This document shows, in pieces, positions 16,914-26,413 of a stretch of 64,000 nucleotides of DNA (position 1 is the first letter of the stretch; the number at the start of each line of letters is the position of its first letter). The notes below the pieces were generated by a model. That model was given only the letters and a program-made list of their open reading frames with translations, did no database searches and was not told the DNA's origin. The position numbers were made by a program, and so were the translations under genes. The DNA is from Niabella ginsenosidivorans (lineage in GTDB: Bacteria; Bacteroidota; Bacteroidia; Chitinophagales; Chitinophagaceae): assembly GCF_001654455.1 (NCBI RefSeq), contig NZ_CP015772.1, positions 5,332,001 through 5,396,000 of the forward strand. Reading direction: 5' to 3'.

Positions 16914-18398
16914 CTACACCAATTCTTTTCTCAACCTTGCCACCGGAATATTCAGCTGCTCCCGGTATTTGGCAACAGTACGGCGGGCAATATTATAGCC
17001 TTTTTCCTGCAGCAGCTCTGTAAGCTTTTCATCGCTGTAAGGATGTTTTTTACTTTCCGATTCGATCAGGTCCGTCAGGATCTTTTTCACTTCGCGGGTG
17101 GACACTTCTTCGCCGCTATCGGTGCTTAATGATTCGCTGAAGAAAAATTTCAGCCGGTAAGTGCCAAATTCGGTCTGTACAAATTTGCTGTTGGCCACAC
17201 GGCTTACGGTAGATATATCCAGGTTGGTTTTTTCGGCAATGTCTTTTAAGATCATTGGCTTCAGGGTGGTCTCATCCCCTGTAAGGAAAAATTCTTCCTG
17301 GTGCTCCATAATCGCAGACATCGTATCCAGCAAGGTATGCTGCCGTTGTCTGATGGCATCAATGAACCATTTGGCGGCGTCAATTTTTTGTTTTATGAAT
17401 AATACCGCTTCCTTCTGCTGTTTGTCTTTTTTGGATCCGCGGTCATATTCCTTCATCATATCCTTATAGCCTTCACTGATGCGGAGCTCCGGCGCGTTGC
17501 GGCTGTTTAATGTCAGTTCCAGCTTCCCATTGTGGTTCATAATAAAGAAATCCGGAACTACATAGCTTTCGGCTTTGTTTACAGCGCCTACATTGCCGCC
17601 CGGTTTGGGGTTCAGCCGTACGATCTGCTGCATTACGTCTTTCAGCTCTTCTTCTGTTAAACCCAGGCCGCGCTGAATTTTTTCGTAATGCTTCTTGGTA
17701 AATTCATCAAAGTATTTTTCAATTGCCAGGATGGCTTTATCAACTTCTTTTCCTTCCTGTTTTTGTCTTTTTAACTGCAGCAGCAAACATTCCGGCAGGT
17801 TCCGGGCGCCCACACCGGGAGGGTCAAACTGCTGGATCTTTTGAATGATCTTTTCCACTTCCTCTGTTGTGGTCTCAATATTCTGGCGAAACGCAAGGTC
17901 ATCTACCAGGGCCGGCGTGTCTCTCCTCAGGTATCCATCCTCGTCAATGCTTCCGATGATATGCTGCGCAATACGGTGCTCTTTTTCAGACAGGGAAAGG
18001 AGGCCCAGCTGGTTCTCCAAGGTATCATAAAAACTGGTTTCCGTTTTTATCGGCAGCTGCCGGTTTTCTTCTTCACCATAATGATCTTCACGGGTCTTAT
18101 AATCCGCAATATCATCATCACCATCGTGCACATAATCGCTTACATCAATCGTATCATACTCATCGTGTCCTGAATCTGAATCATCCAGAGAGTTTTCGCT
18201 ATCTGCAAATTCATCTTTCAGATCGCCTTCATCGCTGTGTTTTGCATCATCCAGCTCCAGTGCCGGGTTTTCTTCCATCTCTTCCTTGATCCTTTCTTCC
18301 AGGTTAGCAGTGGGCACCTGCAGCAATTTCATCAGCTGAATTTGCTGGGGCGATAGCTTTTGTAAAAGTTTCTGTTGTAATGATTGTCCTAAAGCCAT
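16914..18398 (-). CDS. rpoN: RNA polymerase sigma-54 factor
   Basis: A 494-residue sigma-54, which needs an AAA+ activator to melt -24/-12 promoters. Region I is QQKLLQKLSPQQIQLMKLLQVP, followed by a very acidic linker (residues 50-115). The core-binding and HTH parts follow, with LDISTVSRVANSKFVQT, and the RpoN box ARRTVAKYRE lies at the C-terminus. No bacterial enhancer-binding protein gene is present in this window. TATATTTG lies 46 bases upstream. Confidence 0.96.
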   Translation of the reverse strand: MALGQSLQQKLLQKLSPQQIQLMKLLQVPTANLEERIKEEMEENPALELDDAKHSDEGDLKDEFADSENSLDDSDSGHDEYDTIDVSDYVHDGDDDIADYKTREDHYGEEENRQLPIKTETSFYDTLENQLGLLSLSEKEHRIAQHIIGSIDEDGYLRRDTPALVDDLAFRQNIETTTEEVEKIIQKIQQFDPPGVGARNLPECLLLQLKRQKQEGKEVDKAILAIEKYFDEFTKKHYEKIQRGLGLTEEELKDVMQQIVRLNPKPGGNVGAVNKAESYVVPDFFIMNHNGKLELTLNSRNAPELRISEGYKDMMKEYDRGSKKDKQQKEAVLFIKQKIDAAKWFIDAIRQRQHTLLDTMSAIMEHQEEFFLTGDETTLKPMILKDIAEKTNLDISTVSRVANSKFVQTEFGTYRLKFFFSESLSTDSGEEVSTREVKKILTDLIESESKKHPYSDEKLTELLQEKGYNIARRTVAKYREQLNIPVARLRKELV

Positions 18399-18443
18399 TT
18401 TTTTAAAAAGTCCGTTTCATCTCAAAAACCGAGCCGCAAATTA

Positions 18444-18451
18444 CAAATATA
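18444..18451 (-). promoter_or_regulatory. -7 promoter element TATATTTG of rpoN
   Basis: The minus strand reads TTGCAAAACTTTATATTTG. The octamer matches TAnnTTTG and lies 46 bases before the rpoN start. Confidence 0.55.
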
Positions 18452-18628
18452 AAGTTTTGCAACACAAAATACTATTTTAAATACCGGCAACCTGTACCAG
18501 GTGGTCCTATAAATATTTGATTTATAAATAAGTGTAATAAAACCTGTGAAAAGAGAAGCAATGGGCAATCTGCATATTATAATGATTAAAAAATCAGCTG
18601 TTTTGTTAGAAATTTTATAAAAGTGTTT

Positions 18629-18659
18629 CTAACACATGTTAGCGCTTTTGCTATATTTG
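18629..18659 (+). promoter_or_regulatory. Promoter with palindromic operator before the first ECF sigma gene
   Basis: TATATTTG at 18652-18659 is an exact -7 element. Between the -7 and -33 positions lies CTAACA-CA-TGTTAG (18629-18642), a perfect 6-bp inverted repeat well placed for a repressor or activator. The sigma gene starts 40 bases downstream. Confidence 0.5.
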
Positions 18660-18699
18660 TAACAGCAGATTTTCAGAATTGCTGATCGGATTGAACCCT

Positions 18700-19290
18700 A
18701 TGGAAGAAGAATTACATACCATAAAAGCCGGAATTGCAGCCAATGACCAAAAAGCCTTTGGACAGTTATTTGCCTTATTTTATAAGCGGTTGTACCGGTT
18801 TTCTTTATCCATATTGCGGATTCCGGAGCTGGCCAATGAGGTGGTTGAGGATGTATTTCTAAAGCTATGGTCTAACCGGTCGGGTCTTTCCGCTATTAAC
18901 AACCTTTCGGTTTACCTCTATGTAGCTGTAAAGAACCAATCACTGAATAAGCTTTCCCTGAAAGCCAATGAATGGATTTCATCCGGATTAGATGAAATGA
19001 TGATGAATGTGGTAGCGGTTGACAATGATCCTTATACACAGATGATTACGGGGGAAATGTTGAACAAGGTAAACCGAGCAATAGAGGAACTGCCTCCCCG
19101 TTGTAAGATGATCTTTAAGCTGGTGAGGGAAGATGGCCTTAAATACAAAGAAGTGGCAGCAATACTGAATATATCCGTAAACACCATCGATGTCCAGATG
19201 GCTACTGCTGTTAAGCGCATCAGTGAGTCATTAGGTATTGCCAAAAATATTCCTGTGCATCCGTTTTCAAAAAAAATAAAAAAAAGCTGA
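18700..19290 (+). CDS. ECF RNA polymerase sigma factor of PUL 1
   Basis: A 196-residue ECF sigma-70 factor of the Bacteroidota FecI-like type. Region 2 covers about residues 20-85 (FGQLFALFYKRLYRFSLSI, EDVFLKLW) and region 4 about 120-175 (LPPRCKMIFKLVREDGLKYK, ISVNTIDVQM). It is expected to be held by the adjacent FecR protein until the SusC receptor signals substrate binding. Translation starts at ATG 18700; the frame extends to a TTG at 18679 that is less likely. Region 4 is nearly identical to that of the sigma factor of PUL 2, so the two arose by duplication. Confidence 0.93.
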   Translation: MEEELHTIKAGIAANDQKAFGQLFALFYKRLYRFSLSILRIPELANEVVEDVFLKLWSNRSGLSAINNLSVYLYVAVKNQSLNKLSLKANEWISSGLDEMMMNVVAVDNDPYTQMITGEMLNKVNRAIEELPPRCKMIFKLVREDGLKYKEVAAILNISVNTIDVQMATAVKRISESLGIAKNIPVHPFSKKIKKS

Positions 19291-19349
19291 AAAACAGATA
19301 GTAGATAACTGCTGATTCCCTGTCCTTTTATATATAGGCGACAGATTGC

Positions 19350-20438
19350 TTGTATTTGATCAGTAATGATGCTATATGGAAATTAATGGCCCGTAACATC
19401 TACGGGGAGGCCTCACCAGAAGAACAGGAGGCGTTGCATCAGTTCCTGAGCGAACATCCGCAGTTGCAGCAGCGATATGAATTAATGAAGTCATTAATTC
19501 ATCATATAAATGATACTACGCATTCTAAGGGTGCTGCCGGTCTTTCTGAAAGAGCAGCTGCGCTGATTGCGGGCAGGCAGGCATCCGTCCGGACAGCGGT
19601 TCCCAAAAGTAAAACAGTTGTCAGGAACTACCTGGTGTATGGTACGGCAATAGCGGCCCTGTTCCTTGTGTACCTGGGCATGCGCGGAGAGAGACATCAA
19701 TCCCCGGCGTCAGCCGGTAGTAATCAGCTACGGCCGGCATTGATCGTTCAAAATGGGAACCGAAGGCAACTGTTGTTGCCGGATGGCAGCAAGGTATGGC
19801 TCAATGGCGGATCAAAATTATATTATGTTACCAATTTTAAAGGAGCAACCAGGGAGGTACGCCTTGAGGGGGAAGGTTTTTTTGATGTAAACAAGATCAG
19901 CAATAAACCTTTTATTGTACATGCGGGAGCTATTGATATAAAAGTGCTGGGAACCGCGTTCAATGTAAAAGCGTATCCTGATGAAAATGCGGTTACCACT
20001 GCCTTATACAGGGGGCTGATCAGCATTACCAAACATGACGGAGCAAAAGGCTTTCAGCCTATTTTGCTTTATCCCAACCAAAAACTGGTTATTCCGGGCA
20101 ATATTATTTCGGGAGACAGTGTGACAGCGCCTTCGCCCCTGAATGCTGTTAAAATTGAAGCGCTGGACAGTACAAAACCCGAAACAGAGCGTTTAGAAAC
20201 CGCCTGGGTATATAACCGGCTTGAATTCCGTGGAGAGGATTTTATTACGCTTGCCCGAAAAATGGAGCACTGGTATAATGTAAGCATTCATTTCCGGGAT
20301 GAAAAAGTAAAGCACCTCAGCTTTTACGGTTCCTTTGAAAAAGAAACTATTGAGCAGGCAATGCATGCGTTGCAAACGGCCAATGCATTTAATTATACAA
20401 TCGAAAAAAATGATATATCGATCAGTTCAATCAATTAA
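19350..20438 (+). CDS. FecR-family anti-sigma factor of PUL 1
   Basis: A 362-residue inner-membrane anti-sigma factor. The cytoplasmic sigma-binding part (IWKLMARNIYGEASPEEQEAL) covers residues 8-85, one membrane helix spans about 92-108, the FecR domain covers about 125-235 (LLLPDGSKVWLNGGSKLYY, VLGTAFNVKAY), and a DUF4974 domain fills the end. No ATG precedes the conserved N-terminus. A TTG at 19350 or 19356 is the likely start, since the first in-frame ATG, 19386, would cut the sigma-binding domain. It receives the signal from the STN domain of the downstream SusC. Confidence 0.92.
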   Translation: MYLISNDAIWKLMARNIYGEASPEEQEALHQFLSEHPQLQQRYELMKSLIHHINDTTHSKGAAGLSERAAALIAGRQASVRTAVPKSKTVVRNYLVYGTAIAALFLVYLGMRGERHQSPASAGSNQLRPALIVQNGNRRQLLLPDGSKVWLNGGSKLYYVTNFKGATREVRLEGEGFFDVNKISNKPFIVHAGAIDIKVLGTAFNVKAYPDENAVTTALYRGLISITKHDGAKGFQPILLYPNQKLVIPGNIISGDSVTAPSPLNAVKIEALDSTKPETERLETAWVYNRLEFRGEDFITLARKMEHWYNVSIHFRDEKVKHLSFYGSFEKETIEQAMHALQTANAFNYTIEKNDISISSIN

Positions 20439-20552
20439 AAATTGCAGGAATGATTAAAAAAAGACGATACGTAAACCCATTTTGATCTGTTAACTTTACA
20501 TGAAGCCGATCGCTTGCTTCATGTGCTATCATTAAAAAATAATATTGATCAC

Positions 20553-23500
20553 ATGAAATGCTTAAAAAAGGGACATATTCCCCCCAAAACAAAAAAAGTT
20601 TTTCTTGCTATGAAATTGACGATGCTGTTCCTGCTGTTTTTTATAGTCAATGTCCATGCGAACGGATTCGGCCAGCAGCGCATCAATTTGAAAATGAAGA
20701 AAACAGCGCTTGCAGAAGTCCTTCATTCTATTGAACAGACAACATCCTACCGGTTCCTGTATAACAATGACCTGGAACAGCTGACATCAAAAGTGTCTGT
20801 AAGCGCAAAAGACGCCACAATTGATGAAGTGCTGCCGGTATTGCTGTTTTATACCAACCTTACTTTCCAGAAAATGGAGAACAACCTTATTGTACTGAAG
20901 GAAGATCCGCTGGGCAGGAAAGACATTACCGTAACCGGCAAGGTTACGGATAGCTCGGGAGCACCTTTATCAGGCGTTTCCGTACAGGTAAAAGGTACTA
21001 CCATAGGCACCACTACCAATGCCGAAGGCGCCTTTACGCTTTCCGTTCCGGACCCCAACAGCATCCTGGTCTTTTCAATTGTAGGATATGATGCGCAGGA
21101 ATATCCTTTAAACGGGAGTACGAGTATTACAGTTTCCATGAAAGGATCGCAACAGGTAATGGACCAGGTGGTGGTGATCGGGTATGGAACAGCCCGGAAG
21201 AGGGATTTAACAGGATCTGTAGCATCCGTTAAGGGTTCTGACTTAGCCAAACAGCCTGTTCAAACTCCTACACAGGCGCTCCAGGGTAAAGTATCCGGGG
21301 TTCAGGTTATAAGCTCTGGTCAGCCAAATGCAACTCCTTTAATAAGGATTAGAGGCGCTGGTTCTACATTAGCAGGAATTGAGCCTTTATATGTTGTTGA
21401 TGGTGTAATTACTACAGATATAAGAAATATTAATTCAAATGACATCGTGACTTTGGATATTTTAAAAGATGCGAGTGCGACAGCCATATATGGTATGCGG
21501 GCAGCTAATGGGGTAGTTCTTATTACAACAAAAAAAGGCCGTTCCGGAAAAATGAAGTTTGCTTATGATGCAAATGTTGGTTTAAGAGAAGCGACAAAAC
21601 TGGTGAATATGGCCGGTGAAAAACAGTATGCAGGGTATCTTAATGAAGGAAATATTTATTATGGGAGCGGGGATAGTCTTGTGAAAGCCTCGGCTCTTCA
21701 GGGATATAATACAGATTGGTATGATGCTATTCTAAGGAAAGGCTTCCAGCAAAATCATAATCTATCAATATCTGGCGGCAATGAAAGTGTCACGTATTTT
21801 TTAAGTGCAGGATACCTGACCGATGAGGGTATTCAGGTAGGCAATAATTTCAGCAGGTTTACTCTGCGTTCAAACAATGAATATAATCTTTCAAAGAAGC
21901 TAAAACTGGGAACTTTAATTTCATACGCATTTTCCGATGATAAGGGCGTAAACGCAGGAGCATTTAGCAGCGCTTATAGAGCAGCGCCAATTATACCTGC
22001 AAAAATCGGAGATAAATATGGAAATACATCACTTGTTGGAAATGTTTCAAACCCGCTTGTAAGTATTGACAAAACAGATGCCCGGTTTTTGACTAACAGG
22101 TTACAGGGAACGGGTTATCTCGAGTACAAACCAGTTACATGGCTGACGTTAAAATCAAGTATAGGGATTGACATGAGTTATCTAAAAAATACCACGTATG
22201 ATTATGCATTTCTCAGTGATGAAAGCACTTTTATTACCCCCGGAGGCAATCAGCAAAGGGCAAGAAGCCAGCTTACCCTTGTTAAAAACGATATAACACG
22301 CTATGTTTGGGATAATACAGCAACCTTCTCTAAACAATTTGATAAGCATCATTTTACATTTCTTGTAGGAACAACGGCGGAACAATATAAAGCCAATAAC
22401 TCTAATGGAACAGCCTTGGATGTTCCGGTGAATAAAGATCAATGGTATTTAAATGCCGGAGCGTCCGGAACACAAACGATTGATAATACAGGAGATAAAT
22501 GGACCAGAAATTCTTATTTGTCAAGGCTAAATTACAACTATGATAATCGCTACCTCCTGACTGCTTCTTTCAGGGCAGATGGAACATCAAGGTTTAGTTC
22601 CAGTAACAGATGGGGCTACTTTCCTTCTGTTGGAGCAGCATGGAATATCGGCAATGAGAATTTTATGAAAAATCAGGATATTTTTAAAGACATCAAACTC
22701 AGAGCCAGCTGGGGTAAAGTAGGCAATGATAATATACCTACAGGACTTTATTACTCTATTGCAAATATAACTAGACCGTATTATTTTGACGGCTCAAGAT
22801 ACAGTGTAATAACTTTTGATAACATAACTGATAAAAATATTCGATGGGAAATTACTGAAGAAACAGATCTTGGCATAGAATTTACAACTCTGAAACGCAG
22901 GTTAAATGTAGAGATTGACTACTATAATAAACGTACAAAAGACGCTTTAACTTATGTAAATCTGCCGGGAATTTTAGGAGATGCGGACAATAGGTATATA
23001 ACAAATGCAGCTACTTTTGAGAATAAAGGCTTTGAGCTGAACTTAAACTGGAATGATCATTTTAGCGATGAATGGACTTATTCTATAGGTGGTAATATAG
23101 CAGCAAATAAGAATCAGATTTTAAATTTAAACGGAGGCCAGGCGCTATTTGATGGAAATGTAAATGGTTTTACTACATTATCCGATAACGGGCATGCGAT
23201 TGGCAGCTTTTATCTTTTACAGATGGATGGAATTTTTCAAACAGAAGCTGAAATTGCTGCTTCAGCACAACCGAATGCTGTTCCCGGAGATATAAAGTAT
23301 AAGGATATAAATGGCGATAAAAAAATTGATAATAATGACAGGGTTTTTAGCGGTGCCTACTTGCCTAAATTAACTTATGGAGTTAACGGCAGCATAGGGT
23401 ATAAAAATTGGGATTTTAGCTTTACCAGTTACGGAACATCCGGCAGTAAAATATACAATGGGAAAAAGGCCCTTAGAGGAACTGATTCCAGGGATAATAT

Positions 23501-23858
23501 AGAAGCTGCTGTAGCTGTTGGACGATGGACTCCCAATAATCCAAGTAATACCATTCCCAGAGCTACACTTGGTCTTATGACTCCATCAACTTATTTTCTG
23601 GAGAATGGAAATTTCTTTAGAATCAATAATCTTACAATAGGATATAAATTGCCCGAAAAGCTCTTATCCCGCTATAAAATAAATACGCTGAGAGTATATT
23701 TTACAGGACAAAATCTCTTCACTTTTACCCATTATAGTGGGTTTACTCCTGAAATTATTGGTACAGCACCATATGATACTCCTTTAAATGCGGGAATTGA
23801 GATTAATACTTACCCAACTACAAGAACCTTTGCATTCGGTTTAAATCTTGGATTTTAA
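20553..23858 (+). CDS. SusC/RagA TonB-linked outer membrane transporter with STN domain (PUL 1)
   Basis: A 1101-residue SusC-like transporter that imports glycan fragments with its SusD lid. It holds a signal segment (about residues 18-36), an STN signalling domain (about 42-95, KKTALAEVLHSIEQTTSYRF), a carboxypeptidase-regulatory-like domain (about 117-200), the plug (VVVIGYGTARKRDLTGSVAS onward) and the barrel ending FAFGLNLGF. The STN domain is what contacts FecR. The frame can start earlier at a TTG (20514), but ATG 20553 is preferred. From about 21.3 kb the DNA becomes clearly richer in A and T than the N-terminal part, suggesting mosaic origin. Confidence 0.95.
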   Translation: MKCLKKGHIPPKTKKVFLAMKLTMLFLLFFIVNVHANGFGQQRINLKMKKTALAEVLHSIEQTTSYRFLYNNDLEQLTSKVSVSAKDATIDEVLPVLLFYTNLTFQKMENNLIVLKEDPLGRKDITVTGKVTDSSGAPLSGVSVQVKGTTIGTTTNAEGAFTLSVPDPNSILVFSIVGYDAQEYPLNGSTSITVSMKGSQQVMDQVVVIGYGTARKRDLTGSVASVKGSDLAKQPVQTPTQALQGKVSGVQVISSGQPNATPLIRIRGAGSTLAGIEPLYVVDGVITTDIRNINSNDIVTLDILKDASATAIYGMRAANGVVLITTKKGRSGKMKFAYDANVGLREATKLVNMAGEKQYAGYLNEGNIYYGSGDSLVKASALQGYNTDWYDAILRKGFQQNHNLSISGGNESVTYFLSAGYLTDEGIQVGNNFSRFTLRSNNEYNLSKKLKLGTLISYAFSDDKGVNAGAFSSAYRAAPIIPAKIGDKYGNTSLVGNVSNPLVSIDKTDARFLTNRLQGTGYLEYKPVTWLTLKSSIGIDMSYLKNTTYDYAFLSDESTFITPGGNQQRARSQLTLVKNDITRYVWDNTATFSKQFDKHHFTFLVGTTAEQYKANNSNGTALDVPVNKDQWYLNAGASGTQTIDNTGDKWTRNSYLSRLNYNYDNRYLLTASFRADGTSRFSSSNRWGYFPSVGAAWNIGNENFMKNQDIFKDIKLRASWGKVGNDNIPTGLYYSIANITRPYYFDGSRYSVITFDNITDKNIRWEITEETDLGIEFTTLKRRLNVEIDYYNKRTKDALTYVNLPGILGDADNRYITNAATFENKGFELNLNWNDHFSDEWTYSIGGNIAANKNQILNLNGGQALFDGNVNGFTTLSDNGHAIGSFYLLQMDGIFQTEAEIAASAQPNAVPGDIKYKDINGDKKIDNNDRVFSGAYLPKLTYGVNGSIGYKNWDFSFTSYGTSGSKIYNGKKALRGTDSRDNIEAAVAVGRWTPNNPSNTIPRATLGLMTPSTYFLENGNFFRINNLTIGYKLPEKLLSRYKINTLRVYFTGQNLFTFTHYSGFTPEIIGTAPYDTPLNAGIEINTYPTTRTFAFGLNLGF

Positions 23859-23880
23859 ATCATAGCTAAAAAAATATTAT

Positions 23881-25422
23881 ATGAAAAAAAGATATAATTA
23901 TATTCTGCCAGGGTTTATTACAATTCTTTTTATTAGCCTGAGTTGTAACAGGGACTTTCTGAATGTTCCGCCTCAAGGCCAGTTAACAGAAGAACAGGCA
24001 CTTATAGATCCTGATGCTGCTGACAAACTTGTTGGAGGCATTTACAATTCTTTATATTCTCAAAGCACATTGGGAGTAAACTGGATTGTGCTTGGCAGTA
24101 TTGCATCTGATGATGCGGACAAAGGGAGCACTCCCAGTGATAATGGATTCAATGTCAGCGATGTTGATAATTTTACCTTTGATGCAAATACCACAATTTT
24201 CAACAATATCTGGACCGGATATTATGGAGCCATCAGCCGTGCTAATAAAGCGCTTGCTATTTTGGATGCATCAAGCATTGATGAATCCATAAAGAAGCGT
24301 TTAACAGGAGAAGCTAAATTTTTAAGAGGACTGTTTTATTTTAACCTGGTCAGGGCATTTGGTGGAGTTCCTAAACTGATTGTTGTTCCAAAACCTGAAG
24401 AAGCGAATAATGATGAATATCAGACACGGGCGAGCAAAGAAGAGATTTATGATTTAATTACTGCTGATCTGCAAGAAGCAGTTACTGACCTTCCTGAAAA
24501 AGGAGAAACTGGAACTCAGGTAGGCCGGGCTAACAAAGGTGCTGCACAGGCGTTATTGGCAAAAGTGTATTTGTATTTGAAAGACTGGCAAAAAACGTAT
24601 GATTTGTCATTGGCTGTAATGACATCAGGTAAGTATGATCTTGCAACGGATTATACAAATATGTTTAGAGAAGTGGGTGCTAATAATATAGAATCTATAT
24701 TTGAAGTACAAACCGGCCCCAGCAAATCCACTACCGGTTCCTGTGATGGGATTAGTCCGAACTTCAGTAATTTCCAGGGCCCTAGAGCCAAATCAGGCTG
24801 GCCTAATAATATTATTGATGGGAAAGTATACAGCGGCGATTTAGGATTTGGGATGAACACTCCTTCTGAAGATTTAGCGAACGCTTATGAAGACGGTGAT
24901 AAACGAAGAGCAGGTACAATTATTTTTATAAGCCCTACCAGTACTACAACTTTGTGGGATGGCTTTCAGATCCCTTCGCAACCGTCGGTAGAAAATTCAC
25001 GATATAACTACAAAGGTTACCATAGCCCTTTTAAGGAAACACTGCCCTGTAGCGGTAGTGTGAACGATAAAGATAATAAGCCTAAAAATATACGGGTGAT
25101 CAGATTTGCAGAAGTTTTGCTGATGAATGCAGAAGCCGCCATTCATTTGGGTAAAGATGCCCAAACTCCATTGGACAGAGTGAGAAGCAGGGCGGGATTA
25201 ACCGTTGTTCCAGCCACTGAAGCAAATATCTGGAAGGAAAGAAGGATAGAGTTGGCCATGGAATCTGATCGTTTTTTTGATATAGTCAGAGAGGGTATAG
25301 CCGGAAGTGTGCTTAGAGCCCAGGGTAAAAATTTTGTTGATGGGAAAAATGAGGTTTTCCCAATACCCCAGGCCCAGATTGACCTTAGCGGAAAACGGCT
25401 TACACAGAATCCCAATTATTAA
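23881..25422 (+). CDS. SusD/RagB glycan-binding lipoprotein (PUL 1)
   Basis: A 513-residue SusD-type lipoprotein that forms the extracellular lid of the SusC channel. The lipobox is SLSC at residues 19-22. The SusD N-terminal pattern (FLNVPPQGQLTEEQAL), TPR-like helices (GEAKFLRGLFYFNLVRAFGG) and the C-terminal RagB part (LLMNAEAAIHLGK, ERRIELAMESDRFFDIVREG, NPNY end) are all present. It lies 22 bases after SusC. Like the SusC barrel it is AT-rich. The glycan bound cannot be told from sequence. Confidence 0.95.
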   Translation: MKKRYNYILPGFITILFISLSCNRDFLNVPPQGQLTEEQALIDPDAADKLVGGIYNSLYSQSTLGVNWIVLGSIASDDADKGSTPSDNGFNVSDVDNFTFDANTTIFNNIWTGYYGAISRANKALAILDASSIDESIKKRLTGEAKFLRGLFYFNLVRAFGGVPKLIVVPKPEEANNDEYQTRASKEEIYDLITADLQEAVTDLPEKGETGTQVGRANKGAAQALLAKVYLYLKDWQKTYDLSLAVMTSGKYDLATDYTNMFREVGANNIESIFEVQTGPSKSTTGSCDGISPNFSNFQGPRAKSGWPNNIIDGKVYSGDLGFGMNTPSEDLANAYEDGDKRRAGTIIFISPTSTTTLWDGFQIPSQPSVENSRYNYKGYHSPFKETLPCSGSVNDKDNKPKNIRVIRFAEVLLMNAEAAIHLGKDAQTPLDRVRSRAGLTVVPATEANIWKERRIELAMESDRFFDIVREGIAGSVLRAQGKNFVDGKNEVFPIPQAQIDLSGKRLTQNPNY

Positions 25423-25429
25423 CACTAAA

Positions 25430-26344
25430 ATGTCTGAGATGAAAACAAAAACTATCTTGTATATATACAGTGCTTTGTTACTTACTGGAACAACGCTCGC
25501 TTCATGCACTAAAGTCAACTATGACGATAATTTCCCTGAAGGAGATCCCCCTCCGGTTCCCGGAGGATATACAAACTCCAGCCAAATTGCCAAAGAGAAT
25601 CTGGTGGCATACTGGGCCTTTAATGGAAGCCTTATTGATAGTATTTCGGGCAAAAGCGCCACAAATTTCGGCGCTACATTTACGGATGGCAAAAAAGGCG
25701 AGGCATTTCAAGGAAGCACAACTGCATATGCCACTTTTGATCCGGATAATTCAATACAACAATTAAAAAGCTTTACTATCTCTTTCTGGATTAATTCACC
25801 TTTAAATACAGGGGCTATAGGGATCTTTACTCTGGCAAAAACAGATGATTTTTGGGGAAATCTTGATATATATCAGGATAATGGCGGAACGGGAAGTAAT
25901 GCAGTGTTTAAAGTACACCTCTTCAATAATGCTGTTCCATGGTCCGGGCAATTTACGGATACCCGTACCGGATTTGGTTCATGGCGTCAGATTACTATTA
26001 CTTACGATGCTGCTACATCAATATTTAATATTTTCCAGAATGGGGCTGCATTAGGTGTAAATTCAGCAGGAAACCCGGCAAATACTCTTGGCCCAAAACT
26101 TAATGGAAGCGATCCCAGTGTTCAACCGGTAAAACCTTACGGGGAGCTCAATTTTATTAATGCAACAAAGATTGCGTTTGGTGCATTTCAGTTCCAGACA
26201 AATCCCAGTCTTACAACTGGCGCAGGGCCTCAAAGCTGGGCCAATAATTTTACCGGACAAATTGACGAATTCAGAATATATAATAAAGCACTTTCTGGTT
26301 TAGAAGTTTCTGCTTTATATAAATTAGAGCAGCAGGGTAGATAG
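25430..26344 (+). CDS. LamG/concanavalin-like surface lipoprotein (PUL 1)
   Basis: A 304-residue lipoprotein with lipobox TLASC and then a short acidic, proline-rich spacer. A LamG_3 (concanavalin A-like) domain covers about residues 60-300: NLVAYWAFNGSLIDSISG, FTISFWINSP, GQIDEFRIYNKALSGLEV. In SusCD loci such proteins act as surface glycan-binding proteins beside SusD. The start at 25430 lies 8 bases after the SusD stop. The frame extends upstream inside susD, but that part is an overlap artefact. Confidence 0.88.
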   Translation: MSEMKTKTILYIYSALLLTGTTLASCTKVNYDDNFPEGDPPPVPGGYTNSSQIAKENLVAYWAFNGSLIDSISGKSATNFGATFTDGKKGEAFQGSTTAYATFDPDNSIQQLKSFTISFWINSPLNTGAIGIFTLAKTDDFWGNLDIYQDNGGTGSNAVFKVHLFNNAVPWSGQFTDTRTGFGSWRQITITYDAATSIFNIFQNGAALGVNSAGNPANTLGPKLNGSDPSVQPVKPYGELNFINATKIAFGAFQFQTNPSLTTGAGPQSWANNFTGQIDEFRIYNKALSGLEVSALYKLEQQGR

Positions 26345-26413
26345 GCTGGTTCTAATAGTTATAGTTGCCTAAAACAGCTATTCCTCTTAATTGAATTAAT
26401 AAGTAACAAAAGA

